Assembly (NCBI GenBank): GCA_046155505.1
Contig: JBJXFK010000132.1
Span: 1-38,532, forward strand
Reading direction: 5' to 3'
Length of the DNA: 38,532 bases
DNA from: JBJXFK01 sp046155505
GTDB taxonomy: Bacteria > Planctomycetota > Phycisphaerae > UBA1845 > Fen-1342
A program made the position numbers and the translations under genes. Position 1 is the first letter of the stretch. The number at the start of each line of letters is the position of its first letter. This document shows positions 23,826 through 32,163 of the stretch, piece by piece. The notes under the pieces were generated by a model, which was given only the letters and a program-made list of their open reading frames with translations, had not been told where the DNA came from and made no database searches.

Positions 23826-23888
23826 GGGTTCGGGGTTCGGGGTTCGGGGTTCGGGGTTCAGGGTTCAGGGTTCAGGATTTGGGGTTCC
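23826..23888 (+). repeat. tandem 7-bp G-rich repeat
   Basis: Nine 7-bp units: four GGGTTCG, three GGGTTCA, then a diverged GGATTTG and a GGGTTCC. The G-runs recur every 7 nt and could form a G-quadruplex on the plus strand. It lies in the 160-nt gap between recG and the next gene. Confidence 0.9.
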
Positions 23889-23932
23889 GGAATCGCCGAG
23901 TGGAACCGGACTAGCTTGGAGCGCGCAGGAAC

Positions 23933-25108
23933 GTGAACGCTGCTGCGGGAAATACCGGCGTCGCCGACCTGGTTATCCGCGGGCGCTGCGCTTGCGGCAA
24001 GCGGTTTCGCATCATCCACGCCACGCCCGGCAGCGTCGTGCATTGCCCCGCCTGCAATCGACCGATTCCCATCTCGATTTCCGATATTCGCGGCGCAATC
24101 GGCGACCAGTCGTTCATCCCGCTGCAAGACGAGGCTACGCAGCCGCGGATGGCGCTGCTGATCGATCACGGCGAGTTGACGATGGCATCCGTCGGCAGCT
24201 CGATCGGCGCAACGGGCCGCGTAGTGGTGAATCACGAAGAGGCGCTGCTGGTCAGTGCGCTGCAGGGTTGGCGCTATCGCGGCGAGGAGCGGCGGAGTGC
24301 GTGGCGCTGGTTCAGCGGCAAACGGCGCGGCCTGTCGAGCATTCTCGAAAGCCCGATCCGTCCGGTGGCGCGGCCGTTCATGATGGATGTGGTGGCGAGC
24401 TTCTTTTTTTGCGGCGCGGCCAAAAACGCGGTGAATCTGCTGCTGACCGCGCTGGCCTGTGCGCTTCCGGCAGTGCTGATCGGGCTTGTCGGCTGGCGTT
24501 TCGGGTTCATTTTCGCCTTCTTGCTGCTATTCACCGTCGCGTACACGTGCGCGTTTTTCTGGTCGATTCTGATGCAGACGGCGCTGGGCGAGGACGAGAT
24601 TCCGTGGGTGAGCAGCGAGTATGCGAGCGCAGGCGCGATCATCGAACCGGCGATTGCACTGCTCATCGCGGGCGGCATTTGCGGGGCACCTGCGATTCTG
24701 GCGGCGGTCGCGATTCCCAGCGGCGACCCGGCGCGGCTGGGTGCGGTGCTGGTCGGCTTGGCGCTGGGGTCGCTGCTCTGGCCGGGGCTGATGATGGCGA
24801 TCGCGGTCGGCGGATTCACGATGCTGCTGCGCCCTGATTGGCTGATCTGGACAATTGTGCGCATCGGGCCGGCGTATCTGGTCGCGTGGCTGGCCGTGCT
24901 GCTTTCAATCGGCGGCGGGATTTGGATCAGCTATCTGGCGGTGCTCGTCAGTACGCAGAAGACCGGCAACATGACGGCGGATGGAGTCATCTCAGCCGGC
25001 ATGGGGCTGAGCGCGTTTCTGGTTCTGTTCTATTTTGGGTATGTGATGTTTCGGACGTTGGGGTTGCTCTATCGGCATTTCAGCAAGCGGTTTCCGTGGG
25101 AACCTTGA
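23933..25108 (+). CDS. membrane protein with N-terminal zinc-ribbon-like motif, unknown function
   Basis: A 391-residue protein not recognised as a named family. Residues about 15-45 contain CxC-(~17)-CxxC (RCACGKRF ... VHCPACNRPI), a zinc-ribbon-like motif. A soluble region follows to about residue 160, then the rest is hydrophobic with roughly eight helices (for example ACALPAVLIGLVGWRFGFIF, AIALLIAGGICGAPAILAAV, YLVAWLAVLLSIGGGIWISY, SAFLVLFYFGYVMFRTLGLL). The layout, a ribbon followed by a multi-pass membrane domain, is common among uncharacterised planctomycete proteins. The start is GTG 23933 with AGGA close upstream; it follows the G-rich repeat, which may affect its expression. It ends 42 nt before the DUF433 gene. 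Confidence 0.75.
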   Translation: MNAAAGNTGVADLVIRGRCACGKRFRIIHATPGSVVHCPACNRPIPISISDIRGAIGDQSFIPLQDEATQPRMALLIDHGELTMASVGSSIGATGRVVVNHEEALLVSALQGWRYRGEERRSAWRWFSGKRRGLSSILESPIRPVARPFMMDVVASFFFCGAAKNAVNLLLTALACALPAVLIGLVGWRFGFIFAFLLLFTVAYTCAFFWSILMQTALGEDEIPWVSSEYASAGAIIEPAIALLIAGGICGAPAILAAVAIPSGDPARLGAVLVGLALGSLLWPGLMMAIAVGGFTMLLRPDWLIWTIVRIGPAYLVAWLAVLLSIGGGIWISYLAVLVSTQKTGNMTADGVISAGMGLSAFLVLFYFGYVMFRTLGLLYRHFSKRFPWEP

Positions 25109-25150
25109 TATGATGATTTGGTGATGAGGCAACGATGGGAGAGATGTCCC

Positions 25151-25366
25151 GTGCAACTGAACGAACGAATCATCTGCAATCCTGATGTTCACCACGGCGA
25201 GCCATGCATTCGCGGTACGCGCGTGGCGGTTTCGGTCATTGTCGCGTCACTTGCCGATTGCACGGTCGAGGAGCTGCTGGTGCAGTTTCCTCAACTGACG
25301 CGAGAAGACGTGCGGGCCGCACTGCTGTACGCATCCGAATCCGCTCAGAATACTCTGGTTGCGTAA
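25151..25366 (+). CDS. DUF433 protein, probable antitoxin
   Basis: A 71-residue DUF433 protein: QLNERIICNPDVHHGEPCIRGTR at the start, then VSVIVASLADCTVEELLVQFPQLTREDVRAALLYA, a helix-turn-helix-like fold. DUF433 members are usually paired with PIN-like DUF5615 proteins and are thought to be antitoxins. Start GTG 25151 is preferred: GGGAGAG lies 7 nt upstream and the protein then begins where the family begins; upstream in-frame starts at 25118 and 25124 would add a non-conserved stretch. Its stop TAA overlaps the start of the next gene (TAATG), a tight coupling typical of toxin-antitoxin pairs. Confidence 0.93.
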   Translation: MQLNERIICNPDVHHGEPCIRGTRVAVSVIVASLADCTVEELLVQFPQLTREDVRAALLYASESAQNTLVA

Positions 25367-25734
25367 TGCCGATCTCCGTGAAACTTGATGAAGATCTCGC
25401 ACCATCGGTTGGCGAGCCGCTGCGCAGGGCGGGCTACGATGTTGCAACTGTCGTCGGCCAATCGTGGGCCGGCGTCGGTGATCGCGAACTGCTTGACCGA
25501 GTCGGTCGTGAGGGACGATTTCTCGTTACGGCCGACACGGGGTTCGGGGACGTTCGACGCTATCCGCCGGGCAGTCTCGCCGGAATTTTGCTGCTTCGTC
25601 CGTATTGCGAGCGCGTTGTCGAGTTTCGCGAGCTGATCGAGTCTGTGATCGCAAAGTACGATCTTGCAGATCTTCGTGGAGCGGTGATTGTGGCTTCCAT
25701 ACGCTCAGTGCGGCTGCGCCGTCCGACGCCGTGA
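25366..25734 (+). CDS. DUF5615 PIN-like protein, probable toxin
   Basis: A 122-residue PIN-like protein of the DUF5615 type: KLDEDLAPSVGEPLRRAGYDVATV at the N-terminus with the acidic residues of the PIN active site, then VGREGRFLVTADTGFGDVRRYPPG, where VTAD-GFGD is the second acidic motif. These are expected to be nucleases with RNA substrates; activity is not shown. ATG 25366 overlaps the antitoxin stop. The gene ends 25 nt from the convergent S9 peptidase gene. Together with the preceding DUF433 gene it forms a complete type II toxin-antitoxin-like module. Confidence 0.92.
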   Translation: MPISVKLDEDLAPSVGEPLRRAGYDVATVVGQSWAGVGDRELLDRVGREGRFLVTADTGFGDVRRYPPGSLAGILLLRPYCERVVEFRELIESVIAKYDLADLRGAVIVASIRSVRLRRPTP

Positions 25735-25759
25735 CGTTGCTGGCGCGACGCGCATCGGC

Positions 25760-28000
25760 TCACAGCCGCTCGCGAATGAACTCCCACTGCATCGCACGCC
25801 ATAGCTTCTCACCCCGGCGGAAGCCGTGCGCGTCGTGCGGGAAGATCATCAGTTCGAACGGCCGCGCGTGTTTCTGCAATTCGGCAATTAGCTCGATCGA
25901 ATTCTGCACATGCACGTTGTCATCGACCATGCCATGCGCCAGCAGCAATCGCCCGCTCAAGTCTTTCGCTTTTCGCCAAACGCTGGTCGCCTCGTATCCG
26001 TCCGGGTTGTTTTGCGGCGTGCGCATGTATCGCTCGGTATAGATCGTGTCGTAGTTGCTCCAATCGGTCACCGGCGCACCGGCGATGCCGATCTTGAACA
26101 TCTTGCTGTGCGTGAGTGCGTACGCCGCCATAAACCCGCCGTAACTGTGCCCCATGATGCCGACCCGCTCGCCGTCGGCCCAGCCCTGATCGATCAGCCA
26201 GCGAATCGAATCCTCGATGTCGCGCAGCTCGACCTCGCCGAGGCGCTGATAGGCCGTCCATGCCGATCGCGGCGAATCGCCGGCGGCGCTGCGCGGGTCG
26301 ATGCGCCAGATGAGAAAACCCTGCTGCGCCTGGTATTGGTCTAGCGGCATGGCGCGGGCGTTCCACTCGTTGTCGACCGTCGGCGCGTCCGGCCCGGCAT
26401 ACACCTTGCACAGCACCGGATAGCGGCGGCCGGGATCGAAGTTCGCCGGCCGTAGCAGCATCGCATTCAGCAACCAGCCGTCGCGTGTGGGCACGCGGAA
26501 AAATTCCGGCTCGCTGATTTCATAGAGCATGAGCGTGCGATCGGGGTTTTCCTCGATCGTGCACACGAGCTCGCCGTCACTTCGCCGCAGTTCCATACGC
26601 GGCGGACGCAGGGCCGAACTGTGTGTGTCGGTGAAAAACGCAAAATCGCCGGAGAACACGGCGCGATGCGTCGCGCCGGGATCGGTTAGCCGCACGATCT
26701 CGCCGCCGCCGAGCGGCACGCGATACGCCTGCATTTCGAGCGCGCTATCTTTCTCGGCGGAGAAGTAAACGAACTTTGTCGCGGCGTCGTAGCCGTGCAG
26801 CGTTTTGACCGACCATTCGCCGCTGGTGAGTCGGCGAATCAGGCCGCCGCTCGCCGCGCGATGGTGCAGATGGCGATGCCCGGTCGCGTCGCTGAGCCAG
26901 AGGAACGAGCCGTCGGAAAGCCACTTGGGCAGGTTCATGTTCTCGACCCAAGCCGGCGATGTCTCGCGCAGAAGCACGCGCAGCGCGCCACTGTCGGGCG
27001 AGATCACGCACAAGTCCATCCAGCGTTGCTCGCGATCCTGAATCAGCGCGACCGCGTCACCCTTCGGCGACCAGCCGACACGCACGATCAAAACCTCCTT
27101 ACCGCTGTAGCGCGAGAGATCGGCCCATGTGGTCCGGGCATCGCGCACGCGAACGATGCCAAGCCGCACGGTGGGGTTCGGCTCGCCGGCTTTGGGATAG
27201 TTGAATGTCTCGCCCTCGGGCCGCGGCTTGGCGAGGTTGTAGGTCGTGTAGGTCGGCACCCGCGACTCGTCGAGTTGCAGGTACGCGATGTGCGACTCGT
27301 CGTCGCTCCACCAATGCCCGGTCCAGTTGCCGCGCCCGTACAGTTCTTCCTGATAGACCCAGTCGAGCACGCCGTTGAAAAGCGTGTCGGTTCCGTCGCG
27401 CGTGAGCCGCGTCGTTTTGCCGGTCTGCGTGTTGAGTGCGTAGAGGTCGTTTTTCAGGACAAAGCTGAGGTGGTCGCCGCGCGGGCTAATCTCGATCGCC
27501 TTGCTGCCTTCGGGGATCGGCTTGCTGACGCGCATGTCGCCCGTCGCGCGGCGGAAGGCGAATACGCCGCGATCGTTGCGGATGATGCGGGTCGAGTAGT
27601 CGCGGCACCAGTCGCCGATGCGCCCGGCGGCGCGTTTCGCGGCGGTCTCGTCAAAGTGCCCGGTGGCGCGGAGCTTGTTCGCCAGCACGGTCGCGTCTAC
27701 GAACGGCTTTGACTCGCCGGTTCGCGGATCGATTTGCAGCGCGACGTCGTCGATCTCGCGCAGGTATGCGGCCTTGCCCGGAAGCCAGCGCAGGGAGGGC
27801 ATCGACTTGCCGTCGAAATCGACCTTGCCCTCTGGGCCGTAGATGGCTTCGAGCGTGAGCGGCTTGAGGTCGGTTGCTTGAGAAGCCTGCGATGCTTGCG
27901 TCGTCGCGGTCTCTGAATTCGCCGGTAGCGAGTCTTGGGCGATGCCGACTGTTGCGGACGGGCCGCAGTACATGGCCGCGACGATGATCAATCGAATCAT
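25760..28000 (-). CDS. S9-family peptidase, dipeptidyl peptidase IV type
   Basis: A 746-residue protein with a signal peptide (IRLIIVAAMYCGPSATVGIAQ), a central DPP4-like beta-propeller (about 90-500) and a C-terminal alpha/beta hydrolase catalytic domain. The catalytic triad is visible: S619 in GHSYGG, Asp at 693 or 694 in MVDDNVHV, and H725 in HDAHGF. It is predicted to remove dipeptides, often X-Pro, from peptides in the periplasm. The propeller contains LDWVYQEELYGR, matching the Glu-Glu motif that binds the substrate amino terminus in DPP4. ATG 28000 has only a weak ribosome site; ATG 27976 is an alternative. It is divergent from the DUF433 gene at 28149. Confidence 0.95.
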   Translation of the reverse strand: MIRLIIVAAMYCGPSATVGIAQDSLPANSETATTQASQASQATDLKPLTLEAIYGPEGKVDFDGKSMPSLRWLPGKAAYLREIDDVALQIDPRTGESKPFVDATVLANKLRATGHFDETAAKRAAGRIGDWCRDYSTRIIRNDRGVFAFRRATGDMRVSKPIPEGSKAIEISPRGDHLSFVLKNDLYALNTQTGKTTRLTRDGTDTLFNGVLDWVYQEELYGRGNWTGHWWSDDESHIAYLQLDESRVPTYTTYNLAKPRPEGETFNYPKAGEPNPTVRLGIVRVRDARTTWADLSRYSGKEVLIVRVGWSPKGDAVALIQDREQRWMDLCVISPDSGALRVLLRETSPAWVENMNLPKWLSDGSFLWLSDATGHRHLHHRAASGGLIRRLTSGEWSVKTLHGYDAATKFVYFSAEKDSALEMQAYRVPLGGGEIVRLTDPGATHRAVFSGDFAFFTDTHSSALRPPRMELRRSDGELVCTIEENPDRTLMLYEISEPEFFRVPTRDGWLLNAMLLRPANFDPGRRYPVLCKVYAGPDAPTVDNEWNARAMPLDQYQAQQGFLIWRIDPRSAAGDSPRSAWTAYQRLGEVELRDIEDSIRWLIDQGWADGERVGIMGHSYGGFMAAYALTHSKMFKIGIAGAPVTDWSNYDTIYTERYMRTPQNNPDGYEATSVWRKAKDLSGRLLLAHGMVDDNVHVQNSIELIAELQKHARPFELMIFPHDAHGFRRGEKLWRAMQWEFIRERL

Positions 28001-28148
28001 GTTGTGTTGCTCACTGTTTCTTGAGGGTCGCCGACATGGAGACGGGCGAAGTCTAGCGGAAGGGGGCGCATGAAACCGCCGCTGGCGAAGACAAAGTCGC
28101 GCAACCGCCGCTTAGCTCGCTTGGTATGATGTGGCAAGGAGTGGTCAG

Positions 28149-28490
28149 GTGAGTTCACTCGACGAGACGGTCAGCCTAGCATCGAAACTGTCGAAGCAGG
28201 AGCAGCTCTGGCTACTCGATCAACTCTCGCGCTCGCTCGGCTTTGTGTCGCCGGGCGTATTCCCTGGGATCGAGCGGCAGCCGGGCGTTTGCGGCGGGAG
28301 CGCGTGCATTGTGCGAACGCGTATTCCGGTGTGGGCGCTGGAGCGGCAGCGCTCGATGGGGTTGTCGGACGCGCAGTTGCTAGAAGCGTACCCGTCGCTG
28401 CGAGCGGACGATTTGGCCACAGCTTGGGCGTATGTGGCGTGGCATTTTGCCGAGATCGAGCGGGATATTTGTGCGAATGAAGCGGCATAA
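28149..28490 (+). CDS. DUF433 protein without a toxin partner
   Basis: A 113-residue protein with an N-terminal helical region (SSLDETVSLASKLSKQEQLWLLDQL) and a C-terminal DUF433 core (RQPGVCGGSACIVRTRIPVWALERQ, then GLSDAQLLEAYPSLRADDLATAWAY). The longer N-terminus sets it apart from the 71-residue copy at 25151. Start GTG 28149 has AAGGAG 7 nt upstream; GTG 28131 precedes that site. Unlike the other copy it is followed, 66 nt later, by an AAA ATPase gene rather than a DUF5615 toxin, so its partner is missing or elsewhere. Confidence 0.9.
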   Translation: MSSLDETVSLASKLSKQEQLWLLDQLSRSLGFVSPGVFPGIERQPGVCGGSACIVRTRIPVWALERQRSMGLSDAQLLEAYPSLRADDLATAWAYVAWHFAEIERDICANEAA

Positions 28491-28556
28491 CGGCGTTCGG
28501 GGGATCGTAGACGCGGCGACGTAAATTGCGAGTTCTTCGCGCGTGGACAGTTTTTG

Positions 28557-30044
28557 ATGAGCAACCAAGACCACTTCGAACGCCTGATCCGCGCCCGCCA
28601 TCCGTGCGTGCTCATCCCCACGCTCGAAGAACTCGAAGCCCTGCAAGTCGTGCGCATCGCCGCCGTCGCGTTCAATCGCCCGCTGTGGATTTGGAGTGCC
28701 GCCGACGGCGTGATCGAGGGCCTGCTCGCAGACGCGCCGCGCGTGCCCGGCACCGAATCGGCCGAGGCGGCGTTCACTTGGATGCTCACCCGCGATCGCC
28801 GGCCGGTCTGCGTGCTGCTCGACGCGGCGGCACACCTGCGCAACGACAAGACCTTGCGGGCGTGGCGGAATCTCGTTCACCGCATGACCTTGCTCGAAGG
28901 CACACTGGTGATGATCGAACACTCTGCCGAAGTGCCGCCGCTGGTAAAGGCTTACGCGACAACAATGGAACTGACGCTGCCGGACGAGGCCGAGCTTGAG
29001 TCGCTCATTCGGTCGACGCTGCGCGTAATGAACGAAGACCGCCCGGTGCAGATCGACATCAAGCGCAGCGAGCTCAGCACGATTGTTCGCAATCTGCGCG
29101 GCCTCACCGCGCGGCAGGCCCGCCGCATCATCGAAGACGTCGTGGCCGAGGATCGTCGCTTCGACGAAAGCGACATCAACGCCGTGCTGGCGGCGAAGCG
29201 GCGGATGCTGAGCGGGACGGGCTTGCTCGAATATGTCGAGTCGCCGACGACGCTCGAACAGATCGGCGGCCTGTCGCGGCTCAAGAGTTGGCTGGCCAAG
29301 CGCGCCGAGCAGCCCGGTCGCCCGCCGCGCGAGTTCGGCCTGCCGTCGCCGCGCGGCGTGCTGATGCTCGGCGTGCAGGGCGCGGGCAAGAGCCTGAGCG
29401 CGAAAGCGATCGCGACCGCGTGGCAGCGACCGTTGCTGCGCATGGATGTCGGCGCACTCTACGACCGCTACGTGGGCGAGTCGGAACGCCGCCTGCGCGA
29501 AACGCTGGCACAAGCCGAGGCGATGGCACCGATCGTGCTGTGGATCGACGAAATCGAAAAGGCGTTCGCTTCGTCGTCGAGCCGCAGCACCGATGGCGGC
29601 CTTTCGCAACGCATGTTCGGCACATTGCTGACCTGGATGCAGGAGCACACGGCGGGTGTGTTTTTGGTGGCGACGGCGAACGATATCGAGGCACTGCCGC
29701 CGGAACTGTTGCGCAAGGGCCGCTTTGATGAAATTTTCTTTGTCGATTTACCGGGTGCTGACGTGCGGCGCGAGATCCTGGCGATTCACCTGCGCAAACG
29801 CGGGCGCGACCCGGCGCAATTTGATCTGAAACAGCTCGCTACAGTGTCTGACGGGTTCAGCGGGGCCGAAATCGAGCAGGCGATTGTCTCAGCCTTGCAC
29901 GAGGCGTACGCCGCAAGTCGCGAGCTCGACACGCACCGCCTTGCCGCCGCAATCGCGGGCTCGCCGCCGCTGAGTGTGACGATGGCGGAGCGCATCGCCG
30001 CGTTGCGTGCGTGGGCGGCGGGTCGGTGTGTGCCGGCGGATTGA
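28557..30044 (+). CDS. AAA-family ATPase, Ycf46-like
   Basis: A 495-residue protein with an N-terminal half resembling the P-loop-lacking domain of Ycf46 (about 1-210) and a C-terminal AAA+ module: Walker A GVQGAGKS (K278), Walker B VLWIDEIEKAF (D331), sensor 1 VATANDIEALPPELLRKGRFDEIFFVDLPG, with the arginine finger in the RGRFDEI type motif. The linker is LEYVESPTTLEQIGGLSRLKSWL. Ycf46 proteins are found in chloroplasts and cyanobacteria and scattered in other bacteria; their role is unclear (linked to photosynthesis and carbon uptake in cyanobacteria). Start ATG 28557, directly after TTG. It converges with the small gene at 30149 across a terminator. Confidence 0.93.
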   Translation: MSNQDHFERLIRARHPCVLIPTLEELEALQVVRIAAVAFNRPLWIWSAADGVIEGLLADAPRVPGTESAEAAFTWMLTRDRRPVCVLLDAAAHLRNDKTLRAWRNLVHRMTLLEGTLVMIEHSAEVPPLVKAYATTMELTLPDEAELESLIRSTLRVMNEDRPVQIDIKRSELSTIVRNLRGLTARQARRIIEDVVAEDRRFDESDINAVLAAKRRMLSGTGLLEYVESPTTLEQIGGLSRLKSWLAKRAEQPGRPPREFGLPSPRGVLMLGVQGAGKSLSAKAIATAWQRPLLRMDVGALYDRYVGESERRLRETLAQAEAMAPIVLWIDEIEKAFASSSSRSTDGGLSQRMFGTLLTWMQEHTAGVFLVATANDIEALPPELLRKGRFDEIFFVDLPGADVRREILAIHLRKRGRDPAQFDLKQLATVSDGFSGAEIEQAIVSALHEAYAASRELDTHRLAAAIAGSPPLSVTMAERIAALRAWAAGRCVPAD

Positions 30045-30081
30045 ATCGGCGTGGTGCGGTGTTGTTCGGTTCGCCAACGAA

Positions 30082-30115
30082 AAGACCGGCCCAGCGCCGC
30101 GCGCCGACCGGTCTT
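30082..30115 (-). terminator. hairpin terminator between convergent genes
   Basis: AAGACCGG (30082-30089) and CCGGTCTT (30108-30115) form an 8-bp stem with an 18-nt GC-rich loop. On the minus strand the stem is followed by TTCG after the TCTT arm, giving a short T-run, so it fits an intrinsic terminator for the gene at 30149-30457; it can also stop the AAA ATPase transcript from the other side. Confidence 0.45.
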
Positions 30116-30148
30116 GGATGATTCTCTTATCGGCAGTGCCTGAACAGC

Positions 30149-30457
30149 TTACGCCTTGCTAACCTTGATCCACTTCTCGACGCTGGCGAGATCCTGAATC
30201 ACATCGAGCGTGGCCCGAATCGTGTACGCGCCGCCGACGCGCAGCGTGACCGGCGATTGCGTCTTCATCTGGTGATGCCACTGCTTGTTGCCGCGGTTCC
30301 AGTATTCGAGTGACGGGCGCTTGCGCTGCTGATGGCGCTGGTGACGCTGGATCGCGGGATCCTTGCGGCAAAGCCGCACCAGCGTCTTGGACGCGGCGGC
30401 GTTCGAGGGCAGCTTGGCAATTTCGAGCTTGATGGTCGAGCCCGGTGCTATGGTCAT
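30149..30457 (-). CDS. small basic conserved protein, unknown function
   Basis: A 102-residue protein rich in Lys, Arg and His. It begins MTIAPGSTIKLEIAKLPSN and contains KTLVRLCRKDPAIQRHQRHQ, then SLEYWNRGNKQWHHQMKTQSP and RVGGAYTIRATLDVIQDLASVEKWIKV. Similar proteins (KTLVRL ... basic run ... YTL..T.DV..DLASV) are, from memory, recurrent hypothetical proteins in Planctomycetota. The basic middle could bind RNA or DNA, but nothing more can be said. ATG 30457 with GGAG 8 nt upstream is preferred over longer in-frame starts that add a non-conserved stretch. Monocistronic, minus strand, with a terminator after it. Confidence 0.8.
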   Translation of the reverse strand: MTIAPGSTIKLEIAKLPSNAAASKTLVRLCRKDPAIQRHQRHQQRKRPSLEYWNRGNKQWHHQMKTQSPVTLRVGGAYTIRATLDVIQDLASVEKWIKVSKA

Positions 30458-30741
30458 GGCAGTCGCTCCGTCCGGAATCACAATGTCGAGCCGGGAAATG
30501 TACCCCGGCGGCGGTCGGGCTGCAAGAGGGGCGAAAATGTGAGAAACCGGCGGCTGAGCGAAGGCGGTCCCGAGTTCAAGCCGCGCCGAATGGTCGGTTC
30601 GACGAACGAATGCCGTCAGCGATCGCGTTTGCCGCTCGGAACTCGCGGATCTAGCGGCTTCGCACATCGTGTGATGCGCAGTAAGCTACAAGCCGAAGAG
30701 CGGCCTCGGCCGCGTTGCCTGTGACCGACGACGAGGAACGA

Positions 30742-31905
30742 ATGAAGATTCACGAATATCAGGGCCGTCAGCTCATGCAGGCTGCGGGAATGCCCGTGCC
30801 GCCGAGCGAAGTGATCGACAGCGGCGAGCAGGCGGCGGTAGCATTCGCACGCATCGACACGCCGACGGTCGTGGTCAAGGCGCAGGTACACGCCGGCGGA
30901 CGCGGCAAAGCGGGGTACGTCGTGCTGGTCAAGTCGGGGGAAGAGGCGGCGCAAAACGCGACGCGGATGCTTTCCAAGCCAATGGTCTCAAAGCAGACCG
31001 GGCCGCAGGGCGTGAAGGTCGAGAAGATTCTGCTCGCGGCTGCGGTCGATATCGCCAAGGAATACTACCTAGGCGTGGTGCTCGACCGGGCCAAGCGCGT
31101 TCCGGTGCTCATGGCCTCGGCCGAGGGCGGGGTCGAGATCGAGGAAGTCGCCGCAAAGAACCCGGCGGCAATCAAGAAGGCGTGGTTTCACCCGCATTTG
31201 GGGTTGCAGGCGTTTCAGGCCAAGGCGATCGCCGCGGAAATCGGCCTGAGCGGCAAACAAGCGGCGACCGCGGCCGACATCATGGTCAAGCTGGCTAAGA
31301 TTTTCGTCGAGAAGGACTGCTCGCTGGCCGAGATCAATCCGCTGGTACAGACGCCGAGCGGCGAGATTCTGGCGATCGATGCGAAGATGGACTTCGACGA
31401 CAACGCCCTGTTCCGCCACGCAGACGTATCGGCGATGTACGACGCAAAAGAGGACAATCCAGCCGAGGTGCGTGCAACGGCGGCGAGTCTGAATTACGTT
31501 GCGCTCGACGGCAACATCGGCTGCATCGTCAATGGCGCCGGCCTGGCGATGGCCACGATGGATATTGTGAAACTGCACGGCGGCGAGCCGGCGAATTTCC
31601 TCGATGTCGGCGGCGGCGTCACCGCTGAGGGCGCGATCGAGGCGTTTCGCATCATCCTGGCCGAGAAAAGCGTGAAGGCGGTGCTGGTCAACATCTTCGG
31701 CGGCATCGCCAAGTGCGACATCATCGCCGACGCGCTGCTGAGAGCGGCCAAGGAAGTCGGCTTCAGCGTGCCGGTGGTAGTGCGGCTCGAGGGGACGAAT
31801 GTCGAGATCGCGAGAAAGATGCTCAAGGACGCGAACCTGCCGCAGATTCGGACGGCGACCGACCTGACGGACGCGGCCAGGCAGGTTTGCGCGTGTGTGG
31901 CGTGA
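30742..31905 (+). CDS. sucC: succinate-CoA ligase (ADP-forming) beta subunit
   Basis: A 387-residue ATP-grasp enzyme subunit of the TCA cycle, which with SucD converts succinyl-CoA to succinate while making ATP. It begins MKIHEYQGRQLMQAAGMPVP, carries VKAQVHAGGRGKAG (nucleotide-binding loop), EINPLV and DAKMDFDDNALFR metal-binding segments, and C-terminal GGGVTAEGAIEAFRIIL and NIFGGIAKCDIIA (CoA ligase domain). All family landmarks are present. ATG 30742 has GAGGAA 3-5 nt upstream and matches the standard start. The alpha subunit gene sucD, which normally follows, is absent; instead a small two-gene module (31930-32711) follows. Confidence 0.98.
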   Translation: MKIHEYQGRQLMQAAGMPVPPSEVIDSGEQAAVAFARIDTPTVVVKAQVHAGGRGKAGYVVLVKSGEEAAQNATRMLSKPMVSKQTGPQGVKVEKILLAAAVDIAKEYYLGVVLDRAKRVPVLMASAEGGVEIEEVAAKNPAAIKKAWFHPHLGLQAFQAKAIAAEIGLSGKQAATAADIMVKLAKIFVEKDCSLAEINPLVQTPSGEILAIDAKMDFDDNALFRHADVSAMYDAKEDNPAEVRATAASLNYVALDGNIGCIVNGAGLAMATMDIVKLHGGEPANFLDVGGGVTAEGAIEAFRIILAEKSVKAVLVNIFGGIAKCDIIADALLRAAKEVGFSVPVVVRLEGTNVEIARKMLKDANLPQIRTATDLTDAARQVCACVA

Positions 31906-31929
31906 CGTGCCAGGCGGGGTTAGCGGACA

Positions 31930-32163
31930 ATGGTCGAATTCAACTACGAGTTTATCGAGGCTCTTGATCGCGAAGAGATAGAGGAAGCGCGGCGCATGCC
32001 GGGCGATCGGAAGTTGGCATTGGGTGGCATGCTCTTCGACGACATGGAGAGGCGGATGCTCGACGGCATCCGCCATCAATTCCCGTCCGCCGATGCCATC
32101 GAGCGACGTAGAATTCTTGAGGAGCGGCTCAACCTGAACTCGGCGTTGGAGGCGGGTGATTGA
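31930..32163 (+). CDS. small acidic-basic protein paired with a nucleotidyltransferase
   Basis: A 77-residue soluble protein, largely helical, with the pattern MPGDRKLALGGMLFDDMERRMLDGIRHQFPSADAIERRRILEERLNLNSALE. Comparable short proteins commonly precede nucleotidyltransferases of the kind at 32160, from memory, and such pairs look like toxin-antitoxin modules. Start ATG 31930, 24 nt after sucC. Its TGA overlaps the TTG start of the next gene (TTGA, 32160-32163), indicating translational coupling. It could be the antitoxin or regulatory partner; this is inferred. Confidence 0.75.
   Translation: MVEFNYEFIEALDREEIEEARRMPGDRKLALGGMLFDDMERRMLDGIRHQFPSADAIERRRILEERLNLNSALEAGD

Noticed and set aside
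23826..23888. CRISPR-like array
   Set aside because: Units are 7 bp and directly adjacent with no spacers; it is a simple tandem repeat.
28380..29648. Minus-strand open frame of 422 codons across the Ycf46-like gene
   Set aside because: Opposite a gene with intact Walker motifs; Arg/Ala-rich translation, typical of an antisense frame.
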